Shown here: positions 12,529 to 23,900 of the stretch, piece after piece | Position numbering within the stretch: position 1 is the stretch's first letter | Layout of the letters: each line of letters starts with the position of its first letter | NCBI GenBank assembly: GCA_002633005.1 | Contig: NMRA01000445.1 | Span: 124,001 to 188,000 of the forward strand | Length of the DNA stretch: 64,000 nucleotides | Source: Phoronis australis | Taxonomy: Eukaryota; Phoronida; Phoronidae | Reading direction: 5' to 3' | Notes under the pieces: model-generated | The model's database searches: none | Told to the model about the DNA's origin: nothing | Seen by the model: the letters and a program-made list of their open reading frames with translations, nothing else | Position numbers and translations under genes: made by a program

Positions 12529-14718
12529 CATTAAACGAGGAAAGAGGCAGTCCCTCCTAGATTCGAGTAAAAATTATAGGTAGTGCGAACAACTAACAAG
12601 AAAATTAGGGTAGTACTATATCCAGTTGAAAAATACAAGGGAAAGTTCTACAGAAGTCGCATCTAGAGTGTAATGTATGGAAAGCCAAAGGCGAATTAGT
12701 TTAAAAATAGAACTCAACGTCTACTATTCAGGCGGGTAAGTGCAGTATATGTGCGACGAAAAGGTTCAAAATGAACAACACTGATAGATGGAATTCTCAA
12801 TTGACCTGCTCATTCATCAAGACATGCGTGGGTTCAAACAATCAAGAATGTGAAAAGAGATAAACAAAACAACATCATTGAAATTTAATTAACATAATAT
12901 AAATCTGAATTGGTATGCTTGTTAAGTATTGTTTGTGAAGAATTATCATCCAGCAGTGTCAATATGGCCATTATATATATATACGGGTATTTTCGCCGAA
13001 AAACCATCTGGGGAAAGCATTTTTTGTGATTCGGGAAGTTCTCTAACTTTTGTGGATTAGACTAACAAACGTGATTTTTAGGACTATCTAAATCCACCGT
13101 TGGTCAAGGTTCAAAAAGTGAAGGCGATCGTAATCGCGAGTTTCTTCAGTTTTAACGGTATAAAGCCTAACCCTGCAATGCGCCAGACTTTACGTCAACA
13201 CCGACGTCTTATTCTCATCTGACAATATCTTCAGGGCGGTCCCCACACTCCCGAGAGAGACCTTCACTCCCAGGAGTCTCCCCAGCCAGATGCCGACAGC
13301 CTGAGTCCGTCCTTTGTGCGCATGTCCTCTAGAATTAGCGAAATATCTCTTACCATAAAGAAAATCCTGCACCCCAACATGTAGAAAATCCCATATATGT
13401 GACGACTCAATATGGTAAGAGTTCCTTCCTTAGAGTTCAGTGAATTTGATACGTCAATTTGAAATTCGGTACAATTGTGAGTATTCTCCCATGTATGATT
13501 TTTGTTAACATGTAATATACACAATGTTGGACCTGTCGCCGGGTGGCAGCCATAATTCTATACAAGGGGAAATCGTTCGAGAGAGTTCTGCTAAGTCCGC
13601 GCCGCCTATGGATAGCTGTACGTGTTTCAGTGCACGTTGTCGTATAGGTTAGGCAACAATTAATCGGCTGCTCGGCAACCCTACTCTTACAAAAGGCCTT
13701 TGAAAAACCGTAGCTCCTGTTAGACGCAGAGGCAGCGTACATGCATACTCCTTGCTTTGGCCCTTTGCCCAGTCGCCACAAATTTTGCCCGGCTACTTCT
13801 CCACCACTGAACTTTCTTGTACTACCCCGTAGTCAAACTTTTTGACAACTGAGAGAAATGTTTAATAGACAACAATATGATTTTGACATTGATGTTCATG
13901 CGAAAAACTGCCAGCTTTTCAGGAAAAAGCATAGCACATCAAAAGGAAAAAAAACGTAAAAACTCATTGGTTGACATGTGCGTTAACCCCACCGACAGCG
14001 ACACCATGAGAAACGTACAAGAGGACCCTTGCGAGCCGATCGCCTACCCTGGTGGCGGCCCGGTTGGAAAAGGAGTTTTTAATTTGTTTGCTCTTGGTAA
14101 ATTGCACTTAAAACCAGTTAATCAACCACAATACGCAGATGAACCTTTAATTTACTGTAGAGTTCAAATTCCATTGGCGAATGCTCTAAGCTGGTCTATT
14201 TGTGAGCTCAGTGTTTATCAGGTCCCGTGCCTTGTAACACAATAAATTATGCACTCTAATTGTTTCATCACACGAGACTTTACATATTATAAATCAACAT
14301 AGGACTGAATGCGTCGGTATGTGTTTGCGTGGGTGGTGACACCAACTTGAAGAGAATCTTCACTCCCCAATGTCGCCCAAGATAGGCCTAGTAGGCCTAC
14401 GTCACAGAGGGGTGGCCAGAAATACGTTTGAATTAAATAGTGTGATTTTTGTTCTTGATAGAAAGTGATTCAGCACAAATGAAGTGAATTGTTATCATAA
14501 ACTGACAAGTTTAAATTGGAATTTAGGGTTAATTCCATAGCCTACTCATGACTGCTGGCAGCGACGTGTTGCCGCCGGGCACGTTCACTCACCGAATTGC
14601 TCATGATAACTAACGTGAACGTATCTGTTTAAATGGCATCTTTCCAAGCTAAAGTTCTGTGGGCATCACCTAGAAAGCTTAAGCTTGACGGTGTAGGACT
14701 ATCGGCGGTACCGCATAG

Positions 14719-14861
14719 CATGGGCGGGGCACTGAAACACTGTGACTAAAAAAAGGGGCGGGGGGCACCCCTGTGGTGCACCGCCCATAGACCATGGTCG
14801 GCGCAGCGCTGAAAATCGTGTGAGAGGCTGTACTGAGCCCCCAGCATGGTGCGCCGCCCAT
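14719..14861 (-). repeat. GC-rich palindromic dimer repeat (family B), copy 2
   Basis: This is the same family in the opposite orientation. It begins catgggcggggcactgaaac, has an internal caccgcccatagaccatggt junction, and ends with gtgcgccgcccata. It is more diverged in the centre than the 55-kb copy. Confidence 0.75.
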
Positions 14862-15185
14862 ATAGCCATGACCACTGCCGCTGGCTGCGGCACTCAAGCA
14901 ACTCGGTCAGTGCTAGCTACGCCACTGAGGCCGGGCCGGACTAGTCCGTACGTCGCTCCCTACTATACATACTTAAGAAAAAAAACAAAGTCATTAGCGC
15001 TGTACAAAGTACGTTGTGCTTCATTGGACATTTTAGTACACACTCTACTGAAGATAACCCAAGTTTTCGTACTTCCAAGCTCCTCTGTCGCTGCACAGTT
15101 ACGGTCAACCTACTAAGCCAGTTGGGTAAGCTCGCGTCAGTTGCAGACAGCTGTGACTCTTTCATCATACACCAGGGGTCGCGAG

Positions 15186-15248
15186 AATGTATTACCCACA
15201 ATGCAGCTCATAAACCCTTTTCCGTTTTGCCACATTTACAGCGAACCG
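15186..15248 (+). promoter_or_regulatory. Probable SSR2 promoter and noncoding first exon
   Basis: A sequence tacccacaatgca near 15191-15203 resembles the ZNF143/Staf site. About 20 bp on, a pyrimidine-rich start region (cccttttccgttttgcc) leads to a splice donor CCG|GTGAGT at 15249. The first coding exon of SSR2 has its acceptor (ttttcag) just three bases before its ATG, so an upstream leader exon is required. This is the best candidate. The transcription start is not fixed. Confidence 0.45.
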
Positions 15249-15544
15249 GTGAGTAGAGTACTCTGCTTTTACCGTTTTTTACTTAAGGTCAACTGTTTTC
15301 AACGACGATTTTATGAATTGGTAATAAGTGTTTGTTTTGTTTGTTTAGTTTGATGTGCCCTCTTTGTTACGTTTGGCCTTCTGGTATTATTTTTGTTAAT
15401 GATTGAACACTGCTGTCGGGGCCGCCGAGTTCCCCTTCTAATTTGACTACATTCAGACTTCTCTTTTCTAAGTTTTCTGTCTTCTTTCTCTCATGCTCGG
15501 TCTTCGCCACATCTCTTGACTTGAGGTAAAAAACGAGTAAACTG

Positions 15545-15690
15545 GTCCCTCTTGAAAATGGCTGCCGGAACCAGGTTTCCCTCGAGTAATGGCAATGTTC
15601 ATTATTCAGTGAAAACTGGTTCCCAGTAGCAGTAGCCGTTTACTCAACTTTTACCCCTTGATTCAAGCAAGTAAAAACTCGAGATTTCAA
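15545..15690. repeat. Possible relic of TCGAGT repeat family A
   Basis: Words such as ggaaccaggtttccctcgag, ggttccc and aaaactcgagatttc recall the ends and body of family A (55415-55827). The relation is weak. It lies in the SSR2 leader intron. Confidence 0.25.
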
Positions 15691-16229
15691 GCTGGATATT
15701 ATGTACAAGGATTATTTGACAGCACATTTTAATCCAGTCTATATGCATGATAGCTTTTTTCGATCTGTTTGAACATACCTCTGATATACACCATATAAAG
15801 ACGGGAGCAGTGCGTATGGTACACCACTGTAGATGCACCAGAAGTCCAGCGAGGTTTGCTATCTTTCCACTATGTGACCCGCCTGTCGATCACTGTTATT
15901 GGCTGATGCTTGACCTTGATCTGGGTCGATCATTGTCTGACCCCAATCGAATGTCAAGCAGCATGTAATGATACATGTCATGCAGAGGTAGAATTGCGAA
16001 CCTTGCCAGATTTATAGCACATCTATGTAAAGGTGTACACAGTACGACTTTCTTACATGGTGTCTACTAGAGGTATGTTCTATGAGATCGCAATAAGCTC
16101 CCATGCCTGTATGCTGGAGGAAAGTTCATGTTTTAAACAAACATGGTTTAATTATTTTCACACAATCATAGTTCTTAAGAAGCAGTGTCGCATTTTGTTT
16201 GCTCAAAAGGCTTTGTTCTGTTTTCAGCC

Positions 16230-19200
16230 ATGAGAGGGGTGTTGGTTGCCATAGTTTTGACCTTGGTCTGCGGGGTCAGTAGTGATGAGGATGAGGCAGC
16301 GCGCCTGTTGGCCAGTAAGAACATACTCAATCAGTATGTTGTGGAAGGCAAGGACTTGACTGTTCTCTACAACATCTACAATGTGGGTTCCAGGTAAATC
16401 TTGCATCTACGGTAAACATCCTCCAATCTACGGTAAACATCCTTCAATCTATGGTAAACATCCTCCAGTCTACGGTAGACATCCTCCAATCTGGGACAGT
16501 TTCTAAAATTTGGGACGACGACATTCGAGCAGGAATTGAATTTCGTTTTATTGTGAGGATTAGGACGTGTGCAGTTTCGACGTTCATCATATTTCTCCCA
16601 CGATGGCAACTTGTGAATGTGTCGAGCGGAAATGAAAACTTCCACTGAAATAGTGCAAAACTGGCAATGACTCTTTCTTTCATAGTTTTTATTGCTGTCT
16701 TTACGTTACCATTTTTGTCATCCTAGATTCTGCCATAAAATCTGACCCAGCTGATATTTTTAAGCTTCAAGGAGGTGTATTTAGGTCAATGTTTATTGGA
16801 AGTGGAGGCTGTGTTCACATTGCAGTGTGTCTTGAATGCTGCTAGGGATGTTCCCATGCTTAAGGGCAACCTGAGTCCAAACTTTTTCTTTTTCCACCAC
16901 TTCTGCATAAAGTGAAAAAATTATACTCATTCCAGTATACTATCATATACGTTTTATCCATGGCTATTCATGTATCATGGTCGTTAAAAAATGACTAGTC
17001 AATACCCTACTGGTTCAGCCTTACGTAACGCAAAATTTACTTGGTAGCTGGTTGTTTCAGCCCTGCCATCGATGTCAACTTAGTGGACAGCAGTTTCCCG
17101 ACCACAGATTTTGAGGTTGTGCAAGGGTCGCTGAAGACCCACTGGGACCGCCTGTCTGCGGGGGGCAATGTTACCCACGCAGTCATTCTTCGCCCGCTCA
17201 AGTCTGGATACTTCAATTTTACGTCAGCCGATCTTATGTACAAGGCTACGGAGAACGCAGAGAAGCCCAATGTAAGCAAATGTTTCCTATAAGATTTCAG
17301 TGTCGCTGTAACTCCATCGTTCTAATGAATATGTTAATAGCTGCTTTTGCCAACATTAAGGGTTAACGTTCTGTTAGTGGCTGTGTTTGAGTTCAGTCTG
17401 CAGTGTGCAGTGGTGGATTTAAAGGTGCCTAAGGGGGCCATGGCTCCCCCTCAACTTCTTCCGGTTTCCATTTGGCAGTTTGGGGATGCGAAAGTCTGAC
17501 TAGCAAAATCCTGGCTACTACACTGCCCCGCCCCCCCCCNGTTCAGGTTACCTCAGTGTGCATCTGCATTTGTTATTCTGGCATTTACGATTGTGTCAGA
17601 AAGAACTTCAGACCAGTGTTAAAAGTTAGGGAAAAGGGAAAAGACGGAATGTCTTGTATTAAAATGCATGTACGATAATTCTCCGCTTATTTTGCACAGA
17701 AATAATTCCCAAAATTGCCATATTCCAGTGTTTCATCAAAGTCTCGTTATCTCACTGCAGATAATCGACACTGTACCACGTTTTGACATCTACATGGTTC
17801 AAACTATGCTAGTAACGGGCTGAAATGTTCTTAACCTTTATGTTTCTGAATGAATTTTGACAAAATATAATTTCACACATCGCCATATCGTGTGCTAAAT
17901 AGGTGAAAACTTACCATCACACTAATAACTAACTGATTAGAAAATTAATGAAGTTTCACTTTTTAAACGTTGATTTTTTGTTATTTTAAAAATGAGATGA
18001 GATCACCAAATCAAAAGAAACTCACTCATTTGTCGCAGTGAACAAGGCTAGAAATCAGCAATCTGATATTATGTTATTGAACATATAGGAAAGGATTACA
18101 TAGTTGTGGCTCTTGTCACTTGCAGTGACAGTATTGAGCCCTTTAAAAACAGTATCCAGTGTGTGTTAATGAACAGACATTTAAACACCAATATTAATAC
18201 GCAATTCTTGTTGTATATTTGCAGCATGGTTATACAAGTGCACCTGGAGAGGGCGCTATAGTCAGCCTAAAGGATTTTGAAAGAACGTTCTCTCCACATG
18301 TGGTAGGTTAAAGGGACAAAATTGGTTTTAGGGCCAAAAAAAATATTTTGTTGGATAACATAGACTTCTTGAAGTTATTATCATCGACCAAATCTAATTA
18401 ACAACAAAATCTGTTGTTATTTTGTTATAAATCACCAATTCCTAACGTTGGCTTCCAGTCATTCGGTAGAGGCAAGTTACCTCCGAGTTAAACATTTACT
18501 CAAGCTACTCGCCACACTGGCCTTCAACTGTGCTTGCACAGCATCGGATTTTGACTGCCGAGGTAATGGGTTCGATTCTGGCTTGGGGCTGATCTTAAAT
18601 TCTCAACATTGTCACTTTAGCAGTAGTAAGCTGACTAACAATTTATCTATTCCAGTATTCCATTATAGGAATCTATCATCATTGGTTAGTTTGAATAATG
18701 CCAACTCTCTGGACATTCAGAAACAAATTAAAGTTAAAGTTTATTTCAAGACGATTAGATTCGATTTATTTCAAAACACCAGCATCGTTTTTATCATCAA
18801 TATTGGAACAGTGTTAACATGCCCCTTGATCAAAATGACATGTATGGTGGTAGGGCATCTTCCAAACTTTCTTATGATCTCCCCTGTAATCTCCCACCAA
18901 CCCCGCCTTCTTCCTGCTGTTGGAAGTAGACCCTCCAATGCCAAATCAAGGTTCTATTGGTCTGTGACGATCACACGACTGTCGAAAATTTCAACATTTT
19001 GAACGACTAGTGCTAAGTGTAGGAGCGTCCGATAGGATGCTTTTGCCAACACTTATTGTAAGGAGCTGGCCCGCTTGCCGATTTGGATATCCCATTTCCT
19101 GTCTCGCAAAATTCACCCAAAAACACTGCAACTACAAAGATCTCGGACTATTATCGATCGGATTATAACAAAATGTGTATTTGCAACCCTTCTTATGCCA

Positions 19201-19405
19201 TATTCCAAATGTTGTGAATAAGGCTTGCCCCTGCAACGACCTAGATAATTTTTTCCTTTCCTCTGTCGTATCTAATCAACTTTCACTTCCTTTTCAGGTC
19301 GACTGGGGTGTATTCTTACTCATGACTCTGCCTTCCCTGGGACTCCCTCTGTTGTTGTGGTATGGAAGCATGTCCAAGTATACAGCCAAGGCCAAGAAAA
19401 GCTAG
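16230..19405 (+). CDS. SSR2: Translocon-associated protein subunit beta (signal sequence receptor beta)
   Basis: The CDS joins 16230-16393, 17061-17271, 18225-18302 and 19298-19405, giving 186 aa (human is 183). TRAP-beta is a subunit of the ER translocon-associated complex that assists co-translational import at SEC61. The sequence shows a signal peptide (about residues 1-18). The conserved [20 protein letters not shown] follows. The lumenal domain keeps N-glycosylation sequons NVT (N91) and NFT (N107), then SAPGEGAI and RTFSPH. Next comes one membrane helix (about 155-173, [14 protein letters not shown]) and a short Lys-rich cytosolic tail ending KAKKS. All splice sites are canonical and the frame is continuous. 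The acceptor at 16227 puts the ATG at the start of exon 2. It is convergent with LINS1. Confidence 0.97.
16407..16490. repeat. 21-bp minisatellite next to a splice donor
   Basis: Four units of about 21 bp (ctacggtaaacatcctccaat and variants) start at 16407, 16428, 16449 and 16470, followed by a partial unit. They begin 13 bp inside SSR2's intron after the first coding exon, directly behind the GTAAAT donor at 16394. Confidence 0.9.
17540..17540. other. Assembly ambiguity (n) in a poly-C run
   Basis: A single n follows a run of C in an SSR2 intron. It marks unresolved homopolymer length or a tiny gap and does not affect the coding sequence. Confidence 0.9.
18519..18590 (+). repeat. tRNA-derived sequence, probably SINE head or tRNA pseudogene
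   Basis: The stretch carries a tRNA-like anticodon arm (catcggattttgactgccga) followed by a variable region and a B box (gggttcgattc) at normal spacing. The 5' half before gcatcgg is degenerate as an A box. The loop centre would read TTG (Gln). It sits in the last SSR2 intron. An acceptor stem is not convincing, so a working tRNA gene is unlikely. Confidence 0.45.
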
Positions 19406-19685
19406 AACCACCCGACGTAGTATTTAGTTGAAATTCCAATGTTTTCTAATAAGCTGTATTTGTCCACGTTACCTGTACATGTCATGTTCTCGGGGCATTT
19501 TTACAATATAAATGTACGGAAACATTTGTATTTTTAATGCAAAATTTATTTTGTTTTGTTTTGTTTTCTTACACATCCTATATATAATGTTAACAGTCTG
19601 AATCAATTTAAAGTGGCTGTAAACTCACCTTGCTTTACGAAAACCAGTTTTTATATGGGAGGCTAATTAATTCATTAATAATAAT

Positions 19686-19999
19686 AATAAATTCATCATA
19701 ATAATTAAATCAACAGACCAAGTCTTAACAGAGATCCTGGACTTGATCTCCCTGCAGTGTACTCAGCCCTTCTGCAGGATTCCAATCGACATTAAGGAAT
19801 CCTCCATGTTTGTTTTTATTATTTATTTCACAATGAAAGAGGGCGCACCTGGTGGTGAACCAAGTCGTGAAATATAGACAAAACAGCTGTACACCGACAA
19901 CCTCAAGGTACAGCTTATTGGCTCCAAAAGGATATTTATTTAATATCATTTAAGTGGAACCCAGAAATATACATAGTCTCAATTTTTATTATTAATAAA
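19686..19999 (+). terminator. SSR2 polyadenylation signals (two candidates)
   Basis: Canonical AATAAA occurs at 19686-19691 and 19994-19999, 280 and 590 bp beyond the stop. Either would end the transcript well before the convergent LINS1 stop at 20955. Confidence 0.45.
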
Positions 20000-20760
20000 G
20001 ACTTGCCATAACAAAATTGGTCTCAAATTGTCTTCATTAAAAAGGTGTGATGTCTGGGCATTGAAAGAACCCTGTTCATTATTGCTCACCAAGAGGCGCT
20101 ACGAGTTGACTTGTCACAAAGTGTTATTTTCTTTGCCACGCATGGTCTTGGGGAATAACGAATCATCAGTTCCTTCCAAGATCAAAAATCACTTTTCATT
20201 TGAGTATGGAATGGGTCGAGACCAATTTTAAAGCGGTATTAGTGGTCAAAATTTTGTTTCTTCTACAAAACAAAGGTATATTGCTACTTTAATTCAGCGT
20301 TCCTAATTTTACGCAATATTTTTTGTACAGTTTATCGATTTCTTCTGACAATACATTCTACTTTGTTTTGAAAGTTAGAGATATTATAGTTTGACCTGCA
20401 TTACTAGACAATATCATTATCCCTCACGATGGTTAAGTCTGTTAGCAGAAAATGACTGGTAACAACTATTACTAGGTGAAAATTCCTAATAACTTGGTAG
20501 CTTTCCAATTAATCCCCCTTAAGTCTGGGTTGACCTGAGGAAATACCAGTCTGATGATGAATTTGGCCTCTGCCTAGCCAACGTTGTGATGGAGTGTTAC
20601 CCATGGTAGACGTTAGCTCTTGTTCTCCACGATGCAGAATTCCACGTCATTTTGTCTGGATACTTTTGGTGTGTTGTGTAAAAAGCGCTGAATGTGGTAA
20701 TATGTTTTAGTGTAAAATGTATGACAGAAGTTGTGGGAATACAGTAATTGATACTATTTT

Positions 20761-20766
20761 TTTATT
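20761..20766 (-). terminator. LINS1 polyadenylation signal (candidate)
   Basis: TTTATT on the + strand (AATAAA on the minus) lies about 190 bp beyond the LINS1 stop codon at 20955. Confidence 0.45.
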
Positions 20767-20954
20767 GCAGTCTTACAAACATGATCTTCAAAGAGAAAAA
20801 TACATTCGGTGAAACTGAACAGTTAAATGCGCGCGCATGTTTAACCTGCGACTTGCATCTTAGTTTTGCCAATTTGAAATTACAGCCATTTGAACAAATA
20901 AGTGTGAAGTGTCTCAAAAGATAGCTTGTCTAAAGAACACCACGGTTAATTTTG

Positions 20955-23900
20955 TTACTCATCATAATGCTCTTCACATGTTTCCAACAAGGAAATCAGT
21001 GGGATCACATTGAAGGGACTCAAGTTATTTGCACTAACTTTCTCAAGAGATATTCTAATTCTTATAAACACCGCCATTGTCTTATCCAACAAGCTGTCTT
21101 CGGCAGTCTCCGTATCACACTCAATACCCTGCATCTCGCAACACTTATCCAAGGGATCCTCATAAACATTGTCGTTCCAATGTGCCGTGCGAAGATCTGC
21201 AAGTTGACTAGCACTATTATTAATGCTCAATTCTGAAGAAAGTTCCACTCCATTCGCTGCATTAGTACTCGACTTCATATCTAAATCAGCGCATTCCTTT
21301 GGTTCTGATTTTGTGTCGAGGCCAGACCCTGTTGCATGTGGCGAAGTCTGAAGCTCACATTTTGTGCAAGAAGGTTCAGCTAAATTTGACAATATTACAA
21401 AGTCACCTTTTGCACCATGCTTAGGATTACTAGTTTTATCTATGTGCGTTTCCATGACAACAGGAGAGTCACTAGAATGTAATGGGCCGTTCTTACTGAG
21501 AGGATTTGTAGAATGATTTTGTTCGTGAGAGCAGACGTCAGAATCCTCACTATCGCTGTAGCTGACCAGACACGTACTGGAGTTCCGTGGAGAACAAGAG
21601 CTAACGTCTACCATGGGTAACACTCCATCACAACGTTGCACATTCTTTGATCCAGAAAAGCACAAAGTTTCATTGTCAGACGCTGAAGTGTCACTTATGT
21701 CACTGATTTTCGTCTCGCTGACAGAATTTAATGACTCGCAAAAGTAGTCCCAGTCTTGATTTACGAAGTGGAGATATTTTGTAAAATAAACCAGGAAACA
21801 TGTTTCAGGAGACAGTATGAAGTCAAGTAGAACATTGTTGTCAAAACAAACAATTCTCAAAAGACCTTGGAAACAGTGATGGGCATTTCTGAAGTCTGCA
21901 TTTGACTTCTTGGAGGACATCCTGAAACAATAACATAGAATGTATCCATATGGTAGTGTGATAGAAACAAAAGAAACCACACTCACACTCTCTAGTAGTT
22001 CAGTCAACGAACTTAGAACACTCATATTTTCTGTAATGAAAGACGTGTGATCAGAAGCAGAGATGAAGTGGCTAACCCAGTGATACCACAGGGTGCACTG
22101 TGTTAGGCCCCCAAAATGGGACCTCCCACATTCCCCTTTTTTAGATGTAAAAGACAACTCATCACCATTGAGATCTTCAGTACGATGAAAATTGCGATGA
22201 CTAATTGTTCTAGACACTCTGAGCATGAATTGCGCTGTCGTTATGACAGGGAATTCTGGGTCATTTTATCAGTTACTTTTGTCATGTCATGAGTCTTGTG
22301 TGACGAGTTGAAGCTATCGGCTCATAAAGCCAAGTGCTTTTTGCATGCGGTTCTACTCACTGTGTCAGTGATATTCTGAGGCTTAAAGTCTTCAAAATAA
22401 CACCAGACTTAAATGCAAGACAGAAACCACTCGTTCAGAAATGTGTGGTTTGTGTCTGAACGTATTCATACCTTACACAGATTTTACCAATACTTTTGAT
22501 GGCCGAAGCTAGCATCATTAAAAATTTCTTGAGTTTGCAACTTAGCATGGAGTTGTCTATAAAGGGCAGAAAGATTTTTTCATGCCCTTAGACAGTTCGA
22601 ATTTTAATAACAGCAACACTAACATAAGAAACAAAAGTCTTTACATATTACACTGAGTGCAAGGTAAAATACCCTCACCTTCGTGTGAGTTAAACATAAG
22701 ACAGGCTACAAGACTATTTCGATGTTACAAATTATCTGATAAAGAAGCAGTTACCTTTTAGTAACTATTAGCAAACACAGTAAAGCTTCAATCAAGAGAT
22801 CATCCTGGTCTTCAAATAAAGCTATTGGCCAATCAGATGCAGGCATGTTGGCATAGCGAAGTGTTAAGTCCATACTTGCTTGAAGACTTTCAAAGGCTTT
22901 GGACAAATCTAAAAAAATGAAAATTATTCGCTAAAGCAAAAGCAACAAAACGACTGTGAAGATTTAAATAAAACACCCAATGAATTTGTGCGGTACCATG
23001 TGTTATTCAAATCTAATTCTTTTTATAAGGGCAATTCGAAAACATTTTGACTCACAGTCCAAGACAAATCTGTATTACTACAATCATCAGTAGAAGTCAC
23101 AACATTATTGTAATCCACTCTTCAACTGCTTTTCTGGAATCTTAAATAATTTTGTAAAACCGTAGTTCTTTGCTTATTTTATTTTATCCCATTAGATTGG
23201 TTTGCACTGAATGGATGTCAATATTAGTGTAAAGCTGATTATTTGAAACAAGGAAATAAGCCTTTCAAAACTGAAGATAATGTTGTTTTTGTGCGAAATA
23301 ACTGAAGAATTTCACAACATTAAACAGTCTGTGGTGAAGCTGGTGACCTAAGGTTTACCTTTTATACAGTTCACACCGGTACTGTTTTCATTTCCCATGG
23401 GTTTGAAACACAAAATGTGGAATTATCTCTAATTTTTAATTTATTCCCACGAATTTCCATGGATGTTTTTTTCTTATCTTCCATCTTTGTCACTTTCCAA
23501 GTTTTTCCAAGACCTACATGTGTGGGAACTACATTTGATCAGGCATGCATGATGTGACATGGCTGTGCATGTGGCCTTTGACAGATGTTTCAACTCAATA
23601 CTGTAAGAATAATTGCCAAAATTGAATATTTTTTTCACTTTGTCCTTTAACATTGCTATGAAAGCTCATAAATACTCAAGGCCTTTTCTGATGCCAAGCT
23701 GTGGAATAAAGCTTAAAAACTAGAGAAGCTGCCGCAACCCATCTCTTACGAAAAAAATCGAGAACATAAAATTTCACCTATCTGCCATAGTGCGTGTCTT
23801 AAATTTGAGAGTTTACCGCAATACAGAGCCCCAACTGTACCTTCAGCATCATCAGAACTCTGACTGCACAGGACGGCCACACTGCGCAGTATCAATATCA

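Larger units (their letters stand above)
11950..15180. other. Intergenic region between the TSR gene and SSR2
   Basis: No gene is supported. It contains two copies of the GC-rich palindromic repeat family (12389-12528 and 14719-14861). The segment 13540-13790 is GC-richer than its surroundings and open on the minus strand for 114 codons, without a recognised domain. The open frame at 13877-14245 likewise shows no domain or splice context. Confidence 0.45.

Noticed and set aside
13437-13781. 114-codon minus-strand frame in a GC-richer patch
   Set aside because: No domain, splice context or polyadenylation signal; possibly a decayed repeat or noncoding element, not supportable as a gene.
13877-14245. 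122-codon + strand frame
   Set aside because: Composition looks random, no recognised motif and no splice partner.
16376-16645. Antisense heptad-repeat protein (RRLEDVY)n
   Set aside because: It is a translation of the 21-bp minisatellite; 21 is divisible by 3, so any frame stays open.
18448-19002. 184-codon + strand frame
   Set aside because: It lies in the last SSR2 intron, overlaps the tRNA-like relic and shows no domain; chance open frame.
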